This document shows, in pieces, positions 53,116-61,900 of a DNA stretch of 64,000 bases. Location: assembly GCA_023426435.1 (NCBI GenBank), contig JAFAAS010000023.1, positions 14,339 to 78,338 of the forward strand. The letters run 5' to 3'. Below the pieces are notes generated by a model. That model was given only the letters and a program-made list of their open reading frames with translations, was not told the DNA's origin and searched no databases. Every line of letters begins with the position of its first letter. Position 1 is the first letter of the stretch. A program made the translations under genes and the position numbers. The DNA comes from Verrucomicrobiota bacterium. Its GTDB lineage: Bacteria; Verrucomicrobiota; Verrucomicrobiia; Opitutales; Opitutaceae.

Positions 53116-53892
53116 ATGCTTGCTGCCGAGGGAAAACGTCTGATCGACGGATATCTGTCGTGGCTCAAGGAAGGTTTCCACCTTGAGACGGGCGGCGGCT
53201 ACGCGCTCATCTCGACGCCGTTTCTCGACCCGCACAACGACGAGATCCAGATCTTCGTCGACAAGCAGGGGGACTCGATCCGGCTCACGGATGACGGCTA
53301 CACGATCGGCGACCTCCGAGACATGGGGCTCGAAATCAATACGGAGAAGCGCGAGGCGCACGTGCACCAAATCCTGAACGGGTTCGGTGTTCGTTTGGAA
53401 GAAGGCGACCAACTGGTCGTCACGGCCACGGAGCGGGATTTTCCGCAGAAGAAGCACAATCTCATTCAGGCGATCCTTGCCGTTCACGATCTGGCCGTAA
53501 TGGGGCAGACGCACGTGCTGCAATTCTTCGAGGAAGACGTGGCGAATTTCCTGCGCGAACATCGAGTCTCCTTCTTCCGCGACCTTAAGCTGGCGGGGAA
53601 AAGCGGGTTCGATCACAAGTTCGACTTTGCGTTCGCGGAGAGGGACAAGCGTCCGGAATCGGTGATGCGGGCGGTGAATGCGTTGACGCGTGATTTCGCG
53701 ACTAGCGTCGCGTTCGCCGTGAATGACGTGAGGCTCCAGCGGGGGAATGAGCGGTTCGCGGCGTATGCGGTGATCAATGATCGTGAGGCGAAACCGTCTG
53801 CTGATCACATTGACGCGTTGCGCGCCTACGGCATCAAGCCGATCCTCTGGACGCAACGAGAGGTTCTCGTGACCGAATTCGGCGGCAATTAA
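53116..53892 (+). CDS. DUF1828/DUF1829 protein
   Basis: 258 residues. The N-terminal ~95 residues (LKEGFHLETGGGYALISTPF, then DEIQIFVDKQGDSIRLTDDG) match DUF1828 with its conserved DDG; the C-terminal ~140 residues (FLREHRVSFFRDLKLAGKSG, then FDHKFDFAFAERDKRPESVM and NDREAKPSADHIDALRAYGI) match DUF1829. The architecture is normal and complete. Function is unknown; pairs of such genes occur in defence or TA-like contexts. It is transcribed with the DUF6978-like gene. Confidence 0.85.
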   Translation: MLAAEGKRLIDGYLSWLKEGFHLETGGGYALISTPFLDPHNDEIQIFVDKQGDSIRLTDDGYTIGDLRDMGLEINTEKREAHVHQILNGFGVRLEEGDQLVVTATERDFPQKKHNLIQAILAVHDLAVMGQTHVLQFFEEDVANFLREHRVSFFRDLKLAGKSGFDHKFDFAFAERDKRPESVMRAVNALTRDFATSVAFAVNDVRLQRGNERFAAYAVINDREAKPSADHIDALRAYGIKPILWTQREVLVTEFGGN

Positions 53893-53942
53893 ACGGCTAG
53901 ACGTCGTCGCTATAGTAAGCGTTCGCGCGGAAAACTATAGCA

Positions 53943-54189
53943 GGCGCAAGATTTTGGCTGGAGGTTGGAGACGCAGGTGTGCAGCGTTTGGGCTCCGCCA
54001 GTTCAACGATTGTGAGCCCGTCCTGCTCAACCCCGCTTTCGCTCTCTGCCCCCGCCCCGGATTGGTCCATACGCTCTGCGAATGTGATCAGTTCGGCTGC
54101 TCTCGCGGTCGGTGGAGGCGTCCTCCGCTCAACTCATTGTGTCACATGCCACCGATTCCGAAGCGTATCGGAGACCGGCTGACTGCCGA
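53943..54189 (+). repeat. Element B copy 6
   Basis: Starts ggcgcaagattttggctgg and ends gtatcggagaccggctgactgc. In the hairpin the C of CGGAG has changed to T (TGGAG), which still allows a G-U pair. It ends 84 bases before the ATG at 54273. Confidence 0.9.
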
Positions 54190-54272
54190 CCTTGAGGAAT
54201 CCCAGGCCTCCTGAGCTCCGGCTCTGTGCAGGGTCAATTCATGACCTCTTCGGCTGCAACAGCAACGACAGG

Positions 54273-55202
54273 ATGAATGCAGAGAAAGACATCACGGGAT
54301 CACTCGTAGCTGCCGCATGGTTCCCATCCCCGTGGCCTCCGGCAACCACCATTCAGTTGTTCAGTAAACTGGAAGACGGTTGCGGGGTAGTGGTATCTGC
54401 CCTCGTAAACGGCTCGATTGCTATCGAGGTTTTCGCCAGCGGTGCTTTAATGAGGCGAGATGAATATCAACCTCTTCAGCTTACTGGCGGGGATTTTGGT
54501 ATTATTAGCTTCACCTGGACGAAAGACGAGACCCGACTTCTGATAAATGACACTGCTCTCCGTCTTCGGTCTGAGGAAGACGTTCCGTGCATTATAAAAA
54601 TGTCACAGAGAGCACGATATAGGGAACCCATCTATCTGGAGCTTTCGGCCGACGCGAAGCTCAACAGGATTGATCAGTTGTTCGTCGAAACGATCAAGGA
54701 TATCCAGTCAAAGTTAGATGACCCATCACACTACAATCTCATACGAGCCGCAGGTATGCTTCGGCAACTTTTTCTAGATGGCTCTCGATTGGTTGATCAA
54801 GTGAATCGCTATCATCGGATTCGCTTGCGATTCGAGATCGTTCCCTTCGAACAGGAGCTTTCGATTGTTCCTGAATTCCATTGGTGCAGAATCTCGCCCG
54901 GCGTATCACCCTCGATATCGGTAGAATGTGACTTAGATCATTTTTTACGTGTGACCTGCGTGTTTAGCGAAAAACATAAGTTCTCCGTCTACGATGTTAT
55001 AATATGCTGCGCACATGTCTTTGGAGGTGTCCATTCTGGTTCTCCGGGCAATGACAAAGAATCTGAACTGCTGAGACTGCAAGAAGCTGTCTTAGCAGGT
55101 GGTGAATCAGTTGTCGATTCGACTTTGCGAGACATATGTGATATTGCACTACGCGGCTGCGCGCCGCTGATGGAAGCCCTCTTCCGAACTCAAGGTAAGT
55201 GA
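54273..55202 (+). CDS. Unknown protein of the accessory island, two-domain, 309 aa
   Basis: Start at the ATG at 54273 (MNAEKDITGSLVAAAWFPSP). N-terminal ~110 residues form a lectin-like beta-sandwich (GDFGIISFTWTKDETRLLIN). The C-terminal part contains SHYNLIRAAGMLRQLFLDGS then RLVDQVNRYHRIRLRFEIV, a motif I have seen in other uncharacterised proteins, but I cannot name the family. GC content is much lower than in the main chromosome. It is followed after 155 bases by a RelA/SpoT-domain gene. Confidence 0.65.
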   Translation: MNAEKDITGSLVAAAWFPSPWPPATTIQLFSKLEDGCGVVVSALVNGSIAIEVFASGALMRRDEYQPLQLTGGDFGIISFTWTKDETRLLINDTALRLRSEEDVPCIIKMSQRARYREPIYLELSADAKLNRIDQLFVETIKDIQSKLDDPSHYNLIRAAGMLRQLFLDGSRLVDQVNRYHRIRLRFEIVPFEQELSIVPEFHWCRISPGVSPSISVECDLDHFLRVTCVFSEKHKFSVYDVIICCAHVFGGVHSGSPGNDKESELLRLQEAVLAGGESVVDSTLRDICDIALRGCAPLMEALFRTQGK

Positions 55203-55357
55203 TTCTAAAAAGAAAGCCGGGCAGCGTAATGCAGTATATGAGCCGATTCCTGCAACTCGAAGAAGCGAAGAATCGCGCGTTCAGGTCAGCGTTGTCAAAG
55301 ATTCACACGTGAGCCCTTACTTCCCTACTTTGCCCCTTCCTCAATTCCGACTTTGAT

Positions 55358-56386
55358 ATGGATGAGTTATGCGACCAATATATTCAAGCGCTGCCCAATC
55401 TTGAACGCCTGCGGCTCGTTGTTCACGAGAAGCTCGAGCGACTGCTCGAAAACGAAGGTCTGCGTTACGATAAGCTAGAGAGCCGGTGTAAGGGTTTCAT
55501 CAGCTATGCGCAGAAATGCTCTAATCCAGGAAAGCATTACACGTCGCCGATTGAAGACGTGACTGATTTAGTAGGAATTCGGGTGATTTTCTTCAATGGA
55601 AACGACGTGGGCTATTTTGCCAATGCTGTGAGTGAAAAATTCCAGGTGGACTGGAGTCACTCTGGCGACAAGCGAACCACTCAAAGGCCAAACGAGTTTG
55701 GATATCAGTCGCTTCATCTTGTGTGTTCGCTGCGAGCCGAGGACGGAGACGAAACGCTCGCCAAACTGAAGTTCGAGATTCAGCTGCGAACCGTTCTTCA
55801 ACATGCGTGGGCATCGATATCTCACGCTCTCCACTACAAGTCTTCGGCGGAGGTCCCGGTTGAGCTTCAGCGTCGTTTATACCGACTTGCTGGACTTTTG
55901 GAGCTTGCTGATTCCGAGTTCACGCAGCTCCAAGAGGCAAAGATCACTCTAACGAAACGATTCGCAGGTATCATTTCGGAGAATCCTGAGGCAGTCCCGT
56001 TGGAGCAAGGGAGCCTGGCGGCATACCTGTCACATGCTCCGGTAGTGAAAGACCTGACCGCAGCTGCGATCAAAGCAGGTTTTCACGAAGCCATTGCTCC
56101 ATCGGAGGCATACATACCACGGATAATGCAGGTTGCAGCACATCTGGGAATCAGCGATATCGCCGCTCTTGATCGGGAGCTCTTGAATTTCCGAGGCCAT
56201 GCACATCGGGTGCTATCTGCGTTACGACGTGCGGAGAGAGCGGGAAGTTGGAGAGCATCGCCTGCTTGTTTCGTATTGTTCGCGCTATATGCCTGCGTGC
56301 CGGATTTGTCTAAACAGAAGTTACAAACGCTGGGATGGGGAACGTCGGAAAGTATTGTCGAGGCGTTGAGACAAGTAAAATCATGA
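55358..56386 (+). CDS. RelA/SpoT-domain protein (ToxSAS- or nucleotide-pyrophosphokinase-like)
   Basis: 342 residues, GC-poor for this genome. The nucleotidyltransferase core includes KGFISYAQKCSNPGKHYTSP, IEDVTDLVGIRVIFFNGND, TTQRPNEFGYQSLHLVCSL and the C-terminal motif FEIQLRTVLQHAWASISHAL, which is typical of small alarmone synthetases. The residues after position 200 are helical and different from housekeeping Rel. Short RelA/SpoT-domain proteins in defence islands act as toxins or phage sensors. Its partner is probably the preceding gene, but no antitoxin is apparent. Confidence 0.82.
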   Translation: MDELCDQYIQALPNLERLRLVVHEKLERLLENEGLRYDKLESRCKGFISYAQKCSNPGKHYTSPIEDVTDLVGIRVIFFNGNDVGYFANAVSEKFQVDWSHSGDKRTTQRPNEFGYQSLHLVCSLRAEDGDETLAKLKFEIQLRTVLQHAWASISHALHYKSSAEVPVELQRRLYRLAGLLELADSEFTQLQEAKITLTKRFAGIISENPEAVPLEQGSLAAYLSHAPVVKDLTAAAIKAGFHEAIAPSEAYIPRIMQVAAHLGISDIAALDRELLNFRGHAHRVLSALRRAERAGSWRASPACFVLFALYACVPDLSKQKLQTLGWGTSESIVEALRQVKS

Positions 56387-56451
56387 GCCTTGCTCCGTGA
56401 ACACCGCGCGCAGGGTGCACAGGCATCTGTGCTAAGACCGGAGGCGAAAGG

Positions 56452-56472
56452 CATCAGCCTGACCTCTTTCCC
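56452..56472 (+). repeat. Second copy of the 21-bp direct repeat
   Basis: Exact repeat of 44799-44819 in the same orientation (catcagcctgac then ctctttccc). Flanking bases differ on both sides. It lies between the RelA/SpoT-domain gene and the DNA methyltransferase gene. Confidence 0.7.
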
Positions 56473-56533
56473 CGCGCTTTCCGTGCCGCCCTTCGGCTGC
56501 TTCTCCCGAATTCACGAATTCGGAGTCGGCGAG

Positions 56534-57679
56534 TCACGGCTTCTCCAGCAAGAAAAGATACTCGTGATGGCCACTCTCGGCATCTCGGCTCCACTCGTTC
56601 GTCCATCGCATTGCAGCCATAACATTTCGCGCATGGTCGATCTTAACAAACTTAAGAAGTCGTCCGGCGGATGCTACTGCATCGTGTAGTTCCTTCGCCG
56701 TTGCTCGACCTCCCGAACTGTAAGAAAGAAGGACGTATCGTGATCGCGTTTGACGAAGAAGCCGCTCCACTGCTTCAACGGCGATAAACCTACCTGATTC
56801 GTTACGCCGAAATTCTTCGAAGGGCGTGCTGTTGAGGCGATCACTTGTTTCAGCACGGCGCTTCGCCTTCCCGAAGACTGCCGGGCGATCGTTCAGACAA
56901 ACCGTTGTCCAAATGTGGTAGTATGCGCTATACCGGACCCTTGACGGCGGCATCTTCTCATTGTTCGAGCCATAAGGCGGGTCGAAGTAAGAGAGCTCAG
57001 CATCACTATCTTTAATGGCAGAAAAAACATCCTGATTGATCACCCGGTGGTCATTCCGAATCCGCTGTATCGCTGGCGGCCGGAGAACCAATTGATTGAA
57101 TGAACGCGGCGACCAGTGGCCTAAGTATGCCGCATAGTGACCCAGCGTATTGTCGACTTGATCTAAGGCTAGAATCAGGCTTGTGAGTAACACTGAGCGG
57201 TCAACAGGCTCTGGAGCGATGCGGTCAATTTCCTCCCTGATCGCATCGAGCTTTCGCGTGACGTGGATTTGCCACGGCTTTTTTAGACCGTCGGATTGAA
57301 CCCCGTCCGCTCCGTTAGCGACTCCCCCATAATTCTCAGTGAACCAACCGTCCTTTGGCTTAAGCGCGTTTAAGTGCGCGATTAAATCTTCGTAGAAGGC
57401 AGTCGGTTTGGATGCCAGTAGATAGCACTCGTTGAAAACTTTGGACCAGACGGCGATGTCGTTCGCTATAACACGGTAGCCGCTCTTCGCCAATGCCTGC
57501 GAAACTCGTGTCGAGCCTGAGAAACCATCGAACACGGACTCGGGCCGGACGTCTCCTACGAGCCGAAGAATGTGGGGGAGCAATTTTAGCTTCGAGCCGG
57601 CATACTTGATGCCTTCAGTGCTAGCCTGAAGTAGCTGCGTCTCATCAAATAGGCAAAGGTCGGTCTGGTCGCTCTTCAT
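56534..57679 (-). CDS. DNA adenine methyltransferase, D12 class
   Basis: 381 residues, GC-poor. Motif X/I GIKYAGSKLKLLPHILRLVG, motif FDGFSGSTRVSQALAKSGYR, and the catalytic motif IV in ELSYFDPPYGSNNE (DPPY) define an N6-adenine methyltransferase of the D12 class. It is preceded by the putative restriction endonuclease, with a 4-base overlap, so both genes belong to one operon. The recognition sequence is unknown. Confidence 0.92.
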   Translation of the reverse strand: MKSDQTDLCLFDETQLLQASTEGIKYAGSKLKLLPHILRLVGDVRPESVFDGFSGSTRVSQALAKSGYRVIANDIAVWSKVFNECYLLASKPTAFYEDLIAHLNALKPKDGWFTENYGGVANGADGVQSDGLKKPWQIHVTRKLDAIREEIDRIAPEPVDRSVLLTSLILALDQVDNTLGHYAAYLGHWSPRSFNQLVLRPPAIQRIRNDHRVINQDVFSAIKDSDAELSYFDPPYGSNNEKMPPSRVRYSAYYHIWTTVCLNDRPAVFGKAKRRAETSDRLNSTPFEEFRRNESGRFIAVEAVERLLRQTRSRYVLLSYSSGGRATAKELHDAVASAGRLLKFVKIDHARNVMAAMRWTNEWSRDAESGHHEYLFLLEKP

Positions 57680-58623
57680 TTCCGCTCGCCGAGTGTCGAT
57701 TGCTTTTTCTGCTCCGTGATATCGAGCTTCAAGATCTCCAACGCTTTCGCGTGTGCGTCGGGTCGAGAAATAAACGCATGCGAAAACATAGTAACAAGGA
57801 CCTTGTTGTGAGAGTAGTCTATCCAGCCATCAGTAACGCTCGTAAAATAACTCACCGCGTTTTTCGTGTGCGTCCAAAGCCCACGCTGCAAGGCGTTAGC
57901 TTTCGCGTCCCCATACCGAACCTCGCAAATGTAGCGGTCGTCAGCGTCTAAGAACTTTATGACAGGGTGAATTCGTCCCTTGCCCTTTGGTTTGCCTGAT
58001 TTTTTGAGGTCCGGGGCGACCTCCAAAATGACCTTCTTCGTGTTAGCGCGAGCTTTCGCGAAGTCGAAAATCATGATGTTACACTTCTGTTCTTTCTCCC
58101 GATATATAAGCGGCAGAACGCTTATGTTTCCAAAATCTTTGAAAGCGATGTCTGCGAAAATCGCAGCGATCACTTTTGGATCTTTGGTCGGCAACAACTG
58201 CTTTTGCAGGAAGGGAAACATCGCGCTCGCCTTATCTGTAGACAGTTGAAGCGGACCGTCGCCGTAAGCCTTAATGCTGATAGGAAATTCCTGCTGGGAT
58301 ATGACGTTTCTTATTTTGACATCTTCCTCGTGCTCCTTGGCTCTAAAAAGGTCCTTTCCAACATGGACGGCCTCGAAGTCATACATGTATTGGTTGATGA
58401 ATTCACTCACAGCAATTTCGGCCATGTCGCCGTGCGTCTTGTTTCCGATCAAACGCATCGTGAAAATGTTGCTCAATGTGATCGTGATCAATGAGCGGTT
58501 TTTAGAAATCAAGACGTTAAGGCGACGAACGAAGTCAGCAAAAGCTTCTTCACGTTGTTTCCGCGCGAAAAGCGCTTCTTCAAGAGCTGGGTCAGGCATT
58601 CGACAATACCGTGTCCCGGCCAT
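57676..58623 (-). CDS. Putative type II restriction endonuclease
   Basis: 315 residues (ATG at 58599 is an alternative start), GC-poor. The region GDMAEIAVSEFINQYMYDFE through EHEEDVKIRNVISQQEFP and ISIKAYGDGPLQLSTDKASA is compatible with a PD-(D/E)XK nuclease core, with Asp or Glu in EEDVKI and Lys in ISIKAYG. It is directly followed by the D12 methyltransferase. I assign the endonuclease function mostly from the operon context; the exact family is not recognised. Confidence 0.7.
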   Translation of the reverse strand: MAGTRYCRMPDPALEEALFARKQREEAFADFVRRLNVLISKNRSLITITLSNIFTMRLIGNKTHGDMAEIAVSEFINQYMYDFEAVHVGKDLFRAKEHEEDVKIRNVISQQEFPISIKAYGDGPLQLSTDKASAMFPFLQKQLLPTKDPKVIAAIFADIAFKDFGNISVLPLIYREKEQKCNIMIFDFAKARANTKKVILEVAPDLKKSGKPKGKGRIHPVIKFLDADDRYICEVRYGDAKANALQRGLWTHTKNAVSYFTSVTDGWIDYSHNKVLVTMFSHAFISRPDAHAKALEILKLDITEQKKQSTLGERK

Positions 58624-58772
58624 TACCTTGTCAATTGATTGGAACCCAAGTGACCGCCAAGCGTCTCGGCTAAGTCGAATCCCATGATCGACCAGCAGCG
58701 TTATCTTTGTGGCGGGCGGCTTCCACGCAGTTGAAAGATGATGGCCGCAACTTGAAGGAACGAACGGAGCAC

Positions 58773-58798
58773 AAAAAAGCCGCGACGTGAGTCACGGC
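58773..58798 (-). terminator. Intrinsic terminator downstream of nrdA
   Basis: On the minus strand: GCCGTGAC, loop TCAC, GTCGCGGC, then six T residues. The stem pairs perfectly except for one G-U pair. It is about 113 bases after the nrdA stop, in the 288-base gap between nrdA and the endonuclease gene. Nothing else was recognised in that gap. Confidence 0.75.
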
Positions 58799-58911
58799 TT
58801 CGAAGTTCGCGTGAGTCGCGATGCTTATGGCAAGCTTTGCATGTATCGGCCGGGTTTGCCGGCCGATAGTTGTCGCTGCGCTCGGAACGCTTCGTTCGTG
58901 TGAACCTTGCC

Positions 58912-61900
58912 TTATTGGCAAGCTTCACACTCACCACCATTTCTCATCGCCTCGATGGAGCACGCCAGCTTTTGCTCAGCTGTATACGTCTTTTTCGTTT
59001 CGGCCGCGAGAACAGCGGTATCGCGCGCTGCGGTCGCCTCTTTAGTTTCGCCGGCGGCGCCGCGGACTTCTTTTTTGATCGAGACGGTCGCTTTCTCGAT
59101 GTTCGAGGCGCCGAGGGAGCGGAGGTAGTAGGTGGTTTTCAGGCCGACGTGCCAGGCTTGGCGATACATGTGGCTCAGGGTTTTTAGGTCCGGAGTCTTG
59201 ATCCACAGGTTTACGGACTGGCTTTGGTCGATCCACTTCTGACGTCGGGCGGCGGCGTCGATGATCCACTTGGCGTCGATGTCGAAGGCGGTGAGATACC
59301 GAGCTTTGAGGTCGGCGGGGATGCGTTCGATGTCTTTCAGCTCGCCGTCGAAATACTTCAGGTTGTCGATCATGTCCTGGTCCCAGAGGCCGCGGGATTT
59401 CAGGTCCTTCACGAGGAAGGGATTCAACACGATAAACTCACCCGAGAGGTTCGATTTAACGAAGAGGTTTTTATACGTCGGCTCGATGCAGGGGCTCGTC
59501 GCGGTGATGTTCGAGATCGTCGCGGTGGGCGCGATCGCGAGGACGTTGCTGTTGCGCATGCCCTGCTTCGCGATCTTCGCGCGGAGGGGCGTCCAATCCA
59601 GTTTGCCGCCGCGCGGCACTTCGACCGGCACGCCGCGTTCCTGCTCGAGGATTTCGAGCGTGTCTTGCGGGAGGAGGCCGCGGTCCCACTTCGAGCCTTT
59701 ATAGCTCGAGTAGGTGCCGCGTTCGGCCGCGAGGTCGGAAGAGGCTTCGTAGGCGTAGAAGGCGATGGCTTCCATCGCTTCGTCGTTGAACTCGACGGCT
59801 TCGGGCGAGGCGAAGGCGTGGCCGCGCAGGTAGAGCGCGTGGGCGAGACCCATCATGCCGAGACCGATCGGGCGGTGGCGGCGATTGGAGGTTTCGGCGG
59901 CCTTCGTCGGGTAGAAGTTAATGTCGATGACGTTGTCGAGCGCGCGGACGGCGGTGCGGATCGTCTCGCGGAGTTTCTTGTGGTCGATCGAGCCGTCGGG
60001 GAGCAGGTGCGTCTCGAGGATGACGGAGCCGAGATTGCAGACGGCGGTTTCGTCGTTGGACGTGTTAAGCGTGATCTCGGTGCAGAGATTCGACGAGTGG
60101 ATGACGCCGACGTGGTCCTGCGGGGAGCGGAGATTGCAGGCGTCCTTGAACGTGATCCACGGGTGGCCGGTCTCGAAGAGCATCGAGAGCATTTTTTTCC
60201 AGAGTTCGAGGGCTTCGATCTTCTGGCCGTGGATTTTGCCTTCCTCGGCGAGCTGTTCGTAGCGGACGTAGGCCTCTTCGAATTTCTTGCCGTAGAGTTC
60301 GTGGAGATCGGGGACCTGGTTGGAGCGGAAGAGCGTCCAGTGCTGGCGGGCTTCCATACGCTTCATGAACAAGTCGGGAATCCAGTTCGCCGTGTTCATG
60401 TCGTGCGTGCGGCGGCGGTCGTCGCCGGTGTTTTTGCGCAGCTCGAGGAATTCGAAGATGTCGTTGTGCCAGGATTCGAGGTAGGCGCAGCCGGAGCCCT
60501 TGCGCTTGCCGCCCTGGTTGACGGCGACGAGCTGGTCGTTGTGGAGCTTCAGGAAGGGGATGACGCCCTGCGATTCGCCGTTGGTGCCGCCGATGTAGGC
60601 GCCGGTGCCGCGGACCGCGGTCCACGAGCCGCCGAGGCCGCCGGCCCATTTCGAGAGGAAGGCGTTTTCGGCGATGCCGCGGAGCATGATGCCCTCGATG
60701 GAATCGTCGACGTAGTAGAGATAGCAGGACGAAAGCTGCGAGTGGAGCGTGCCGGAGTTGAAGAGCGTCGGTGTCGAGGAGCAGAAACGGCGGGACTTGT
60801 AGAGATCGTAGAGCGAGGCGACGCGGTCTTCGCGGTCGTTTTTCTCATCGAGGAAGAGACCCATCGACACGCGCATCCAGAAAAACTGCGGCGTTTCGAT
60901 GCGGCGCGAGGGCTTCCGGGTTTTGTCGATGATGAGGTAGCGGTCATACATCGTCTGGATGCCGAGGAAGTCGAACTCGAGGTCGGACGACGGATCGAGG
61001 ATTGCGGCGAGTTTCTCGAGATCGTAATCGAGCAGGCGCGGGTTGAGGCGTTTGATGGCGACGCCGTGCTCGAGGTATTTCTTGAAGGCGCGCTGGTGGG
61101 CGGCTTTGAGGGCGCCGATGCCGTCGCGCATGATGTCCCAGCCGAGGACTTCTTCGTAGATGTAGGTGAGCTGGATGCGGCCGGCGAATTTCGCGAAGTC
61201 GGCGTCTTTTTCGATCAGCGTCTTGGAGTTGAGGATGATCGTGGCGTCGAGGTCCTTTTGGGAAATCTGGTCGTAAACGGAGCGGCGGAGCTCGAGTTCG
61301 ATTTCGTCGTTGGAGAGGCAGAGATCGAGACCGATGCGGGCGAATTCGATGCGCTTGCGGAGGTCGGCGCCGTCCCAGAAGTCGTTGGTGCCGTCGGCGC
61401 GTTTGACGACGATCATCGCGGCCTGGCCGGCGGTGTCGGTGGACGGTGAGCTGAGGACGGCGGTCTCGGTGGCGTCGATCGCGGCGAGGCCGTCGATCGA
61501 GCCGGCGTCGCGGGCGATGGAGCGCTGGGCGCGGAAGAGGATGTAGGCTTCGGCGACTTTGAAGTGGCCGGCTTTCATGAGCTCTTCCTGAACCATGTCC
61601 TGGATTTCCTCGATGTGGACGAAGCTTTGTTTCGAGGCGTGGACGCGCTCGGAGACGGCTTTCGTGATGGCGACGGCGGGGGCGGAGTCGCGTTGGAGGG
61701 AGAGGAAGGTTTTGCGAACGGCGATCTCGACCTTTTGGTCGCTCCACGGAACGACCTGGTTGTTGCGGCGGATGACGCGGAGCGTGGACGTGACGGCGGA
61801 CTCGCGGTTGACGGAGATCTTGCGGGCGCGGTTGAGGAGGAGGCTCTTGGCGACGAAGTAGGCGTTGTTGTCGACGAGGGTTTTTTCGATGAGCTCGTAG

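Noticed and set aside
44968..54189. Integron attC interpretation of element B
   Set aside because: The words GCTCAAC occur twice but no matching GTTRRRY partner completes an attC site, genes lie in both orientations, and no integrase was seen.
58701..58940. Cysteine-containing minus-strand ORF (PADTCKACHKHRDS) between nrdA and the endonuclease
   Set aside because: It runs through the nrdA terminator hairpin and overlaps the nrdA 3' end; codon use is not convincing.
59224..61449. 741-codon plus-strand open frame opposite nrdA
   Set aside because: Antisense shadow of nrdA; composition rich in V, G, E and D without any domain.
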